Of a stretch of DNA of 64,000 nt, positions 23,800 through 35,600 are shown piece after piece. Source of the DNA: Zantedeschia hybrid cultivar (lineage: Eukaryota; Streptophyta; Magnoliopsida; Alismatales; Araceae); contig JARZZO010000014.1 in NCBI GenBank assembly GCA_030544215.1, forward strand, positions 19,130,234 through 19,194,233, written 5' to 3'. How positions within the stretch are numbered: position 1 is the stretch's first letter; every line of letters begins with the position of its first letter. Made by a program: the position numbers and the translations under genes. Below the pieces are notes generated by a model that saw only the letters and a list, made by a program, of their open reading frames with translations, did not search any database and was not told the origin of the DNA.

Positions 23800-24830
23800 T
23801 AGATTTCTCGCCTAATTAGGCAGAATTATCGACCAGCTCATAATTATCTCTAATGTTAGAGGATTTCTCAGACTTTGCCCCTGGTCACCTGTAAATATAT
23901 GTACATGTTTAAAAAAAAGAAAAAGGAAATGGCACAGGATAGCTTTGCGTTGGCATCTGGCCCTTACTAACATGGGTACAAAAGTTTGTTAGGCAGAAAT
24001 GTGGGCGTCCTAATCATTGTCCAAATCGTTGCCTTGGGATAGTGCCCTGGTAACATAAGAATATTCTTATGGTATGTGTAGATATCTAGATTTATCGCCT
24101 AATTAGACGGAATTATCGATCAGTTCTAGAGGATTTTTCAGACTTTGCCCTTGGTCACCTGTAGATACCCTTACTAACATGGGTACAAAAGTTTGTTGGG
24201 TAGAAATGTGGGCGTCCTAATCATTGCCCAAACCGTTGCCTTGGGATGGTGGTGCCCTAGTAACATAAGAATATTTTCATGGTACGTATGCGTAGATGCG
24301 TAAAAGTTTACATCCGAAATATCGTCCTCAAATCAGAGGTCACTTGTAGATACCCTTACTAACATGGGTACAAAAGTTTGTTAGGTAGAAATGTGGGCGT
24401 CCTAATCATTGCCCAAACCGTTGCCTTGGGATGGTGGTGCCCTGATAGCATAAGAATATTTTCATGGTATGTATGCATAGATGCCCAAATTGTTGCCTTG
24501 GGATAGTGCCCTGGTAACATAAGAATATTCTTATGGTATGTGTAGATATCTAGATTTATCGCCTAATTAGACGGAATTATCGATCAGTTCTAGAGGATTT
24601 TTCAGACTTTGCCCTTGGTCACCTGTAGATACCCTTACTAACATGGGTACAAAAGTTTGTTGGGTAGAAATGTGGGCGTCCTAATCATTGCCCAAACCGT
24701 TGCCTTGGGATGGTGGTGCCCTGGTAACATAAGAATATTTTCATGGTATGTATGTGTAGATGCGTAAAAGTTTACATCCAAAATATTGTCCTCAAATCAG
24801 AGGTGAGATTTTGTGCCCTTGTTAAGAAGA
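23800..24830. repeat. Nested tandem duplication of SINE 3' end plus copia fragment
   Basis: Copies of a segment beginning 'cccttactaacatgggtaca' start near 23961, 24168, 24351 and 24632. Alternate copies are linked to a SINE-like 3' end ('gcctaattagacggaattat'). The spacings give a period of about 464 bp (24060 vs 24524; 24168 vs 24632) and an inner period of about 183 bp. The sequence after the start matches copia-derived DNA at 26375-26420. Copies are 90% or more alike by eye, so the duplication is recent. Confidence 0.8.
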
Positions 24831-24839
24831 TAAGTTACA

Positions 24840-26420
24840 TTTTGTTTATAAGCACATGCCTATTTTTACAATATCCGATATAGGACTAAAACAGTTTGTC
24901 TATGCCTCTACCGTATGCGTGTACAATTCGGTACAACAACCTGATACAATTAAGTCCCTAAAGTTGGAGAGTGAAGATCGTGAACTAGATTGGAAATCAA
25001 ACAGAGATATGGATCTTTGGCAAGAGATTTTAGTAAGGACATCTGCTATCTGTCTGAAAGAGGAAATGTGGGATGTGTAAAGTAAACCAGACCGAATTTT
25101 CTCACGAACAAAGTGGCAATCGAACTTGATATGTTTTGTCCTTTCATGAAAAATTAGATTGACTGCAATGTGTAAAGCTGCTTGATTGTCACAATAAAGA
25201 ATGGCTGATCCACGATCAATAGCAAGGTCATGTAGAAGATAGGACAGCCATTGAATCTCGCAAGTAGCAGCAACCATGGCATGATATTCCGATTCAACAG
25301 AGGAACATGAAAAATTGTGATGCTTCTTGGTACGCCATGAAATTGGGCTGGATCCGAGGAAAGTTACATATCTAGTAATTGAACAGCAAGTAGTAGGACA
25401 AGAGGCCGAATATGCATCGGCATAAGTGCTCAGTTTAAGGTCATCATGGACGCTAAAGGAGTTGCATGTACCAGGAGAATGCTTGATGTAGCGGACAATG
25501 CGCAAAGCAGCAGACCAAATGAAGATCCATTGGAGCAGTCATACATTGACTAAGAACATTCACTGCAAAGGTGATGTCCAGCCTGGTTATGGTAAGATAA
25601 ATAAGTCGACCGACGAGATGCTAATAGGGAGAGGGATTAGATAAGGGAGTGCCATTAGTGTGGAGATGATGCCTAGGGTCCATAAGAGTGGTAGCTAGCA
25701 GGCATTGCACCAAGGAGGCCGGTGTCCTGCAATATGTCAAGCGCATATGCGTTGGTTCAGAAAATGCTAGCCGGAGATTGAGCCATTTCTAGTCCAAAGA
25801 AGTATTTTAGGCGTCCCAAATCTTTCAAATGAAATTGTGCATGAAGGAATTTCTTCAGGAGCTCAGTAAGCAAAATATGATCACAAGTGATAAGAATGTC
25901 ATCGACATAAACCAAAACCACGGTGATTAATGAGCTGTGACGATGAGTAAATAGGGAATAATTTGATTGGGATTGATGGATACCGATAGAAAGAAGAGTA
26001 GAAGTGAACTTTTGAAACCAATTCCTGTTAGTTTGTTTCAAGCCACAGAGTGATTTTAGTGGGCGGCAGACATGATTCTCCCCTTATTTGTGAAGGCCCA
26101 GTGGCCACTCCATATAGACTTTTTCACGCAATTCACCGTGAAGAAATGCATTATTGACATCAAACTGATAGAGAGACCAATTATAAAGAGTAGCAACAGA
26201 GAGGGGACAGCAAACAATGTCTAACTTGACTACTAGAACAAATGTTTCATGATAGTTAAGTCCCTCTGTCTTTGGCGGCTAAGCGAGCTTTGTAACGGGC
26301 AATGGATCCGTCAGAATTATATTTAATTTTGTATACCCATTTGCAACCAACAGCTCGTTCATCAGGAGGAAGGTCAGAAATGTGGGCATCCCAATCATTG
26401 CCCAAACCGATGCCTCGGGA
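24840..26420 (-). pseudogene. Degenerate Ty1/copia pol, minus strand
   Basis: Read on the minus strand from right to left. 26415-26281 encodes the RT start ('AHISDLPPDERAVGCKWVYK', then 'KYNSDGSIARYKAR'). 26041-25757 has the RT core with 'LVYVDDILIT' and 'DLGRLKYFFGLE'. 25505-24900 has the RNase H region ('ISWRTKKHHNFSCSSVESEY', 'YCDNQAALHIA', 'HERTKHIKFDCHFVREKI'). Several frameshifts and stops separate the pieces. It belongs to a different copia family from the one at 7.9-10.4 kb. Confidence 0.9.
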
Positions 26421-26424
26421 TGGT

Positions 26425-27459
26425 GCCCTGCTAACAAAGGAATATTTCTATGTTAGGCATGTACAATTCTGTATAACAACCTGATACAATTAAGAGTTCA
26501 CATTCATGTTATCGATAACAATTACAGTTTCTTAACTATACAAAAATTCATTATTCAACTAAACCTGCTTAAAAGAACATTTATGTGATCTTAACCCTCT
26601 TTGATTGATAATGAACTACATATAAGTCTACCACACTCATGAACACGTAAAAACGCAAAAGATAAATTAGCTTCCAAATAAATATGCAAAGAACGTGTAA
26701 CGCAAAGTCTGCTAATGGAGGATTGGGATTAGTTTCATAGATTCTTAGGAGTCCATGCCCAAGCATTTTCCTACAAGTAACAAGACTTACGTATCGAATG
26801 CTATTTCTTACAGTGAGATTTTCAAATTAATCCAAAATAATCATCACGATGGTATGGAAAAGCCCTTTACTTAGAAAAAGAATAAATGCAAATATTTATA
26901 ATCAAACGCTCTCTATTCTAGAAGATTTGAAAGACTAGCTTTGGCTTAGCCAACCGATTCACCTTGAAGTCATCTAAATTTGCATTTGCATCCCCATAAA
27001 CACGCTGTTGTCTCTAATACACTGCATTCTACAAAAACACTACAGTTGCGGCAAAAAAATGGCAAAGGGTATGATATAATAATATCAGTCCTTTATATCA
27101 AATAGTTGTGGCAGAAGCATGTTTGAAGTGATACAGTGTAATGTAAGTGTAGTTGAAGTGACCTTTTATCAAAATCTCAAAAAGAAAAACTAATTATGCA
27201 TTACTAAGCACAAAATAATATATAACCATGAACATCCAAAGCATCTAAATCACATGCGCGCTAGACTTATTCGATGCTTTATCATACAGGGATGTGGCAT
27301 CCATGATAGTTGACATGGTTAATTATATATTCTTGGGATGCCCAAAATCTGTCATATTTTACTTTATATTTTCACATTTTCTTTAATTATCATGTGTATT
27401 CTGCCATTTGTAATTCTATCAATTATCTATTTTCCCTATACTTCTTTTGAGTAGGCTAA
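26425..27459. other. Unassigned intergenic DNA
   Basis: 26461-26494 repeats the sequence at 24919-24954 ('acaacctgatacaattaag'), so copia-derived DNA extends at least to there. The remainder is AT-rich with no supported feature. Confidence 0.4.
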
Positions 27460-27767
27460 GAGGTTGTTTGTTTCAATGTAAAATTCTATAATTCACAGGT
27501 TTCAAAATCACCAATTTTAAAATGAGTGAAACTTTCTAGCTTTAAAATTAGAGAGCCGTTGTTGCTTGTTTGTTAAACAAAATAAGAGAATGTTTAAATT
27601 TTCTTGTTTTGGCTTACAGTTGGCCTTCCCTGTAAGCCAAAACATGGAAATAACCTACTAAGGTTAGATAAGATTTTATTTTACATCATATCAAACATCC
27701 GAAAATACCATAAGATGTTTTTTTTTTTTACATTATGTTGTTTTATGTTGACATAAACAACCTCTTA
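27457..27767. mobile_element. Tourist-like MITE, copy 1
   Basis: The ends 'taagaggttgttt' and 'aaacaacctctta' are perfect inverted repeats, about 305 bp apart. A TA or TWA target is consistent, pointing to PIF/Harbinger (Tourist), though TA-target families are not excluded. An internal 'cttgttttggcttacag' / 'ctgtaagccaaaacatg' palindrome supports a hairpin-forming MITE. The relative is at 49957-50276. Confidence 0.65.
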
Positions 27768-28060
27768 AGAATAAAGAATATTTTTAGTAATATTCTCAAT
27801 GAAATATTTATCTGATTTTAATGACAATAGAATTGGAGGATTTAATTGAATAATGTCATTTATTATGAAGTACACATGATAATATAAAAAAAATGTAAAG
27901 ATCGAGAAAGCCATCTCACTACCATGAGACAACAGCCGTTAACACATTATTGGAAACATATTATTACAGCAAACGCTACGATTTTGTTAGGCATTATCTC
28001 GTGATGCAAATCTTCCCTATATCTGGTTTGGAAGTAAATGGAACTAGCAGACACCTCAAC

Positions 28061-28292
28061 ATGGGTGATGAGTAATGATTGCTGCAATGTTCACTTGTAC
28101 TATAATGGGAGCATTGCAGTAAGTGAAAAAAACAGTTTTTTGAAAATATTTTTAGGTCAAGCGTGATGTGTCTTATCTGTTTGTATAGCACAACATCCGA
28201 TCGGACGATCTAACAAATTTTAAAAAAATAAAAAATTATTATTAGGTTCGACCTATTAAAATATTGCAGCGAGTATTACTCTATGGGTGATG
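28061..28292. mobile_element. MITE with 10-bp target duplication (Mutator-like)
   Basis: Perfect direct repeats 'atgggtgatg' lie at 28061-28070 and 28283-28292. Between them is a 212-bp element with ends 'agtaatgattgctgcaat' and the reverse complement 'agagtaatactcgctgcaat'. A 9-10-bp duplication is typical of Mutator-superfamily insertion. The internal 'gatcggacgatct' motif is shared with copies at 49070 and 62250. No coding capacity. Confidence 0.85.
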
Positions 28293-31200
28293 CTGATACC
28301 CCACAATCTGACCGGGTAGGGCCACTTGGCTCGAACGAGCCTGGCCCTCGATCGGGGCCGGCCTCAGCCGAGATATATAGGTCCAACCCAACGGTCACCC
28401 AGCCCATGTGGCGTTTGCAGGGGGCAGCCTCTGGCAACGTGGCTGGCCCTGGTTTGCCATGAGCATGGTTGCGGACACCCCTGCACGCCATTGGAACTTG
28501 GAAGCCAGCAAGTAGCGGCCGTGTTGCCCCACTTATCCGCACCTTATATATTCCACAGTAATCTTTCAAAAGAAAGTAGCTCCAGTTTGTTAATAGAATT
28601 GAGAAAAAATAAAGTTCTATATTCTTAGAATAAGGTTAATTTTAATTTAATTAAAAAAATTAATTATTCTATATCAGAATTTTTTATTCTCAAAATTAAT
28701 TTGATATTTCATCTTAAATTTCCTCCCGTTATCAAAATAAATATTTCTTATTATGGAATAAGCAATTCAGAATAATTACTCTGATCTTAACCTATTCTAC
28801 TATCAAATGGCACAATCCTCGTAGGGTTCTGTCCGAACTCATCTTCGGGACCTGACCTTCTGCCTTATAAGAAGCAATTCGAATAAGCTCCGGACTGGCT
28901 TAACGCAACCACTTCATCGGCAAACCGGGCCGGAGGTCAAAGGTCGTCATCAATGGGTCACATTAAATTTTCATCTGTAAATTAGAGGCACCATGTACTG
29001 CATCGCTGTCAACCTGTCAGACGTAATCTGTCCCTCTCCACATTTCAAACGGCAAAATGTGCACACTCTATTAGCTAGCAAGGGTTTGATAAAAGAGTCA
29101 AAAGTGAGACTATTCTTATTTAAGTGTAGGCATTATATATGTGTATATTAGCTAGCATGGCTTTTGAGTCCTTATAATCTTTTAAATTATAGCATCAAAA
29201 GTTATTTCTTCGAGATAAAATTATAATTGAATTAATATCTATACATTACATAATTAGATCTTTATTTGGAAACCTTTAAATCTTGTCAAAGTTGCAGCCA
29301 CGTTTTGCGGGCAGGAGACTGCTTGAACTGGTCAATATTTGGCTGGACTGGACAGAAGTTGAGGCCCGTATTCATTGCCCAGTAGCTGGCAGCGAGGCAC
29401 GCCCCGTGATCAAGTGGGCGGCTTGCTAACCAATTTGCTGCAGAACTGAAGGCAGTTGAGAGAGATTATTAATTATAGTCATAAGGGCTGGAAACGGTAG
29501 AGATCCCCCCATGCATTCAAGAGTGGACCATGCCATCATCGACATGGTCTTCAAGTTCAGATTAGGAGATTGAGATGTATGACACCTATTTTGGTGAATC
29601 TGTGGCATGTCTTCTCATAAAGTTAATTATTCTCACTTAAAATGAAGAATGAGTTTACTTAGATATCCTTGGTGTCATTTCTATATAAAAAAAGAGGCAT
29701 TTTGAAAATGAGGGGTCATTTCAAAGAGAATGATAGCCATATGAAATTTTCATTTTAAGAATGGGGAATGAAGGATGACCTTGTAATTCTTAAAATGAAG
29801 AATGAGAAGAGACTTCTAAAAATGAATGCCAAGGATAGCCTTGGTCATCAAAGGTGTCTTTTGACAATCTGATTGTGTGATTTATTAGATAACTTATGTT
29901 CAGCTAGAATATATCAGAATAATTGCTTTTTGATTTGATAATCATAATGATATGCCTCTTAGATTGGAGAGAAGTAAAACAATTTTACTGGATTTGGTAA
30001 AAGGGTAAAATATGAAGTAAAATAGGTAAAATTTTGAATTTATATTCTTGTAGAGATAAGTAATTTGATCATGAGATCCTCTCAATGTATGTTTGAATCA
30101 GACTCAGTACTGAGAGAAGAGTTTTTAAGAGAACATCTCACGTGAAGTTTTTCTCATTCTCAATAAGGATTTTTTTTAAAAAAAATGGCTTTTTTCATTG
30201 CTGAGTTGTTTCTGGGTACCTTACGTTTGGTCTACTGGGGTCATATCTGTAATTTTGCTTCATGGCAATCCGCTGTCCTGTTTGTTGATATGTTTAAATA
30301 TTTATTTAATTACCTGCTCAAAGATGCTAACTTGGATGTTTCCTACATCTACGTACAGACAAGTTCACATCCTTAGATTATCCTTACTTGGCCCAGCCAT
30401 GGGCTGGACAAGGCCAGAAGTCAGAGAGCCACATGACAGTCGATAGATAGCAGCTGTGTGAATGAGGACGTCTTCCTTTTAACATCAATTCTAAAATAGT
30501 GTTATGAGTAGCTCCACTGATTTGTTGATGCATCTGAATTAGACATGGTGTAACAGATCTATAAACGCATGATAAAAATTGACAAATATGGTCATTGATT
30601 GAGTACATCAGATGCCTATGATGTTTCACCCCTCTAGGACAGCAGAAGATTCTTTTGCTTATGACTTCTCACTCTTGTGAAACAGTAGAAGATTCTTTCT
30701 TCCTTTTGAAGTATTCTCCGCTTATCTCAACTCCTATTCACCTCTAGAGTCTTCTTTTGTTAGGTAAACTAGTGCCAAAGAAAACCTGGAATGGGTGTGT
30801 GTAGGAAATAAATGAATTAGACCCAAGATGACTTTCCAGTTACTTAAGGACCAAGTATGTTTACCATGGAGGTTTGGGCTCAAGTTGCCATAAAAAGAAG
30901 TAAACAAATTTAAAAAAGGGTAATACTAATATGTTATGCTTAACAGGTTGGGTGTGGGATGCCACACACTATTTTTACAGTATGAAAATTAGATAATAGA
31001 GACACTTAAATATCTTCAAAGTTGAGGATACTGAACTTTGGGCTGGTTTGTTTTGAGGATGTGGTATTTAAAATTTCTTGTTCTCCGATTTCTTATTACT
31101 AGAACAAGAAAATTTTACTTTAAATGAAATAGATAGTTCACTGGAATAAATAGTTCTTGTCTTTTATATAGAATTATTTATTCTATTTATTTAAAGAATA

Positions 31201-32648
31201 ATATGTACGTATCTAGAATAACAAAGAATAACGTGTCCAGACTTTCAAACTGAATAAGTAGAATAACGTGGGATAGCACGTCCTATTTGACACTTATTCT
31301 CTAAAGAAATATCAGAAAAGTAAAGTTAAACCTCGGCTGTATCTCGAGAAGCACATACTTAACCTCTATGTAGACTAGATGGCAGTAATTAGGTAAAACA
31401 TGTCATGGGCTTTTGAGCATTCATAATTTGCCATCTATGAAGGGTGTGACATGTTATACTTACCCCTAGCGTCCGACCTGATTTTTTTTTCACTTTTAAA
31501 AATATTAATCTTACATTTAATATTCTGTACTTTAGAAAGACAAGTGATGTTAAAAAAGATGGATCATAACATGTTACATGGTAGCGTTCCTCTTTTCCTC
31601 CACAAGAGTAATGAGAACTTCTGGCCCTCGGAAAGAATTTGGTGTACCTCCACTTATATCATCTAAAGTTAAAATTATAATTTGTCAAAATAAAATAATG
31701 TTATACACCAATTTTGTGTGTAGATGATGTAAATAGGACACACAGAAGATTCGCCAAATTATGATCGAGGATCTGCATTTTCATTTGACCAAGGTTGATT
31801 ATATACTTGGATCGACACGATTAGATTTTTTTTGGACAATCAAGTCATGTTAATTTTATTCGGTAAAAGCCGGTTCAACTCATACAAGTTAAGTTCGACG
31901 AGTCCCACCTGCAAATTTCAAAAATAGGTTTTTTGCCTATATATCTTTAGATACATTTATATCTATATCTCCACCTCTTATATATTATATGGAATACCTT
32001 TAAAAATTTAGGAGACAATACGGTCAATACCCATCTGTAAAAATATTGTTAACTCTAATCGAATATGTCAAAAATATTACATAAATCCTAAAAAAGTCGG
32101 GGGCATATATGTAAAATCTTAACAGATTTAGGGGTATACATTGATATATTTGAAGTTAATCGTATTTTGACGAAGAAGCATAACCACAATACTTTTTAAA
32201 ATTTCAAGAATATTTCATATAAGTTAGAGGCATATGTACAAATATATTACTCTTTAGGAGTATATATGCAAAAAGCTCTTAAAAATTAATCTGACTTCAA
32301 CCCGCGACCCAAGTTGCGTAATTGCCGACGTGGAATAACGGAAGTATGGAGACCCCTCGCATCTCTCTCTCTCTCTCTCCGCGTCTTCCCCAGCTTCTCC
32401 ACCTTCCTCTGCCAACGTCCCCGCATTCTGCAACCATTTTTCTTTCTTTTATTCCACGAAAGCCCCCGGGGGCCCAGTAATTCCCTTCCGAACCATTTTA
32501 TTCCTTCTATTAGCAAATTAATAATGCAGGAGGGGTGATCCAATTATATTTATACGCCTAGCATCACAGTACAAGGTGGCGGGTTAGAGGGAGAGAGGAG
32601 GGGGACATTGCCACTTCTGCAATTAATCTGCTGACTTCGACTGCGCCC
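28293..32648. other. Unassigned intergenic DNA upstream of the AIF-like gene
   Basis: Mostly AT-rich with no supported gene. 28330-28550 is locally GC-rich and open on both strands but has no domain. 29620-29850 is a relative of the 21567 MITE. 31030-31310 and 31960-32280 look like degenerate non-autonomous repeats. 32362-32378 is a CT run about 270 bp before the AIF-like start codon, plausibly 5' UTR or promoter. Confidence 0.4.
29620..29850. mobile_element. Relative of the 21567 MITE
   Basis: It shares 'attctcacttaaaatgaa', 'gaatgagt..acttagat' and the right-end 'aattcttaaaatgaagaatgagaag' pattern with the copy at 21567-21891. The outer ends are eroded. Confidence 0.5.
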
Positions 32649-35600
32649 ATGGAGAGCTCGAAGAGGAGGCTGGTGATCCTGGGCGGCGGGGTCGCCGGCG
32701 CCCTCCTCGCCAAATCCATGCAGTTCGAGGCCGACGTCTTCCTTATTGACCCGTATGTACTGTGGACATCTCCCTTCCGATCTTTTCTACTCTTCCGTTC
32801 GTCCTTTTTTTCTTTGTTTTTTCGATTTTTGTGAAAAATATGCTGTTTGGGGAGGATGCTGAGAAATTTTTGTGTCGAATGCCGTTGATCCAACCCCAAT
32901 TCCATCACAGATTTAACTTTTCGGATTTTGTCTTATCTGGGCTTGGCTTGGATTGTTTAATTTTTGTTTGTTTGTCGGTTCCGGATTTTTCTACTTTTCC
33001 GCCCAATCCCGGGGGAACATGTGATGTCAAGGTACGATCTTTTTGAGAAAAATCAGCCTTTTCCGCCTCCGGAATCATTTGGTCTTCAATAAAATTCACC
33101 GGGAAAGCATTATTCTCCTAAATCACCGGGGATATTCTTCTTCTAATTCATCAGGCTCGTCATTTTTTGCACAATGGGTTTCTGAATTGGATTCGCTGTG
33201 CATATGGGTTTGTATCATTCGGCATGCACACTTGCGTTTTGGCGTACTTGATTTGAAGATTCTTTGCTCAACTCTTTTGTCCTTGATTTTTCGGATTGGG
33301 AAGGGGATGGTGAGGTTTAACATAGCCTTTTGTCTGATGTTCTTCTCTGTCTTTCTTCGGTTTCCCCTGATCAGGAAAGAGTATTTTGAGATCCCGTGGG
33401 CGGAGTTGAGATCAAAAGTGGAGCCAACATTTGCAGAAAGATCAATAATTACCCACACAGAGTACTTTACCAATGGGAGGCTTGTCACTTCCAGTGCGAT
33501 TGATGTCAACGAGAGGGAGGTGTTAACTAAAGAGGGCCGTGTGATAGCATATGATTATCTCGTCATAGCTACCGGCCACACAAGTCCTGTCCCAAGAACA
33601 AGGAAGGAAAGGCTCGAACAATTCGTGCAAGGCATGTATCTATTGGAAGTTGGAACTGCTTTCTAGTGTCTGTATAGCACTTGGAACCAGTTAGGGTTCT
33701 CAAAATTAGTTTTTTCATGCTCGAACTTTTCATTTTCTTGGTAATCTTTCATTATATATGGTTTTCAAACATGTACTCTGATTTGATGTGACAATTGCAG
33801 GTTACATTTTTAGGTGATAAATTTCTTGTTGAGGATTTTCTAGGCCACATCCTTCATAGTATGACAATTGAAAAGAGGAGAAAGTTTATGCACAATCATG
33901 AGAGATTTGTTGAAGAGTGCTTTAGAGAATGTATATATGCATAGATGTGTAGGCATGTTAATGAAACATCTGTTGGCTATGAAACTTATTTGACGTACCT
34001 GTTCTCTAACCACTTTCTAGTAGCATTGTTAGTCATTGCATATGCATTCATTTCCCTGCTTGGTATATAGTATGCAGTATGCAATACTGGCCGGTTTGGA
34101 CTGGACCGGACAAAACCTGATCAGAACCGGGGTACCTGATCTGGTTTGGTGGTTTTAGGGTCAGAACCAGCCAGTCCCACAATAAATAAATAATTTTATA
34201 AGTAAAAAGGTGGAATCAGGCCAAATGGGCCAATCCCCTCCTGGTTCACCCTTTGGGACCAGCTGCTAGTTTCAGGGCATTTTCTTAAGATCTCTCTTTA
34301 CTATTTTTTACACTTCTATCGTTTCTTTTTCTAATGAATTTATAGCCTATCGGTATTTAAGGAGTCAGTTGAAACTGTCCCTGCAGAAGCAGCCAGTTCC
34401 CGGTCTGAACCAGGGCTGGGATAAGAACTCGCACCTGCAGGTTCTGGAACCAGTTCCAGTTCCGTGATCCTTGTTTATTGCTGGTGAGAGAGGTCCTTGC
34501 TTTATGCCAGTTATACCCGGAAGTCTTACTAATAAATTATTTTCTGTTTTGAGGCGGTTTATGGTCAACTAATGACAGCTGATCCTGCCCATGTCTACGA
34601 TGTACTCACAGTCTTTCAATCTGTGCCTCTTTTGTTTTTATTTCGTTTCATAAACACGTGAATAAATAAAAGAATTATTGATAGATGGAGAACTATGGCA
34701 TTTGACATAAAATATGCAATCCTAGTGTTTTAATCTAAACCTACTGGCTTTTGATGCACATTCTTCTTTTTTGAGATCTCCATATTGTTATCTATTAATT
34801 GTAGTTCAAACAATGTTGATGTCTTTGCATATCATAGCAACAACCTTCAGATCTACATCTATGTTCTGTTCTCCATTACATTGCTTAATTGATTGATAAC
34901 AACATGAAAGATCTTACATACATTCTGGCCACACTTGCTTAGTTTCCAACTGCTTGTGAAATTCCAACTGTTGAAAATTTTACTGATCACTGCATTTTGC
35001 ACTATATGCATGTTTACATTATGTATGCCTAAATTCAACTGTGACTGCATAAACCCTAGACAAAAAACCTTCCATCCGGTGATTTTAATCACTGGATAAG
35101 AGCATAGACTTCATCTGAATCTAAGCGGTATAATACTTCAACTGCCTTTGTCTGTTGGAATCCGTGGGGTATATGTAACTGTCCTCACCATGTCCATGTG
35201 GTTGCTATACCCATCTCCTGGGATGTTTTTGATGTTGATTTCAAGTTGACCTGTGCAATCAAAATATGTAAAAAAAAAGACTATGAACCATGGTTTTTTC
35301 TTACTTCAGCAGTGATACTTTTTACTGTATTCTCTGTCTTAGTTTTCTTTAAGCAGCAATGAAGTCTACAGTCTAAATGCCTTCATTAATTCTTTTCAAC
35401 AATGTGAAATGTTTTGGACTTGTTGTCCTTTCTAAAAGGTAATCTACTATTATATTTTATCTCCTTTATATTCTAGCAGATTTGGCTTCTTACCTTAGAA
35501 TGATTCTGGCGAATTGAAGATCTGTCCAAGAAGGAATATTCATTATCAAATAGATAATATAATATCTATATTACCTGTGTAGTTTGTCACCATGTTTTCT

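Noticed and set aside
28276..28628. 97- and 100-codon ORFs on opposite strands
   Set aside because: A locally GC-rich patch with no domain, no splice partners and equal openness on both strands.
33632..33666. Continuation of AIF-like exon 2 to the in-frame stop
   Set aside because: It would truncate the protein before the second Rossmann domain; the GC donor at 33632 gives the expected join.
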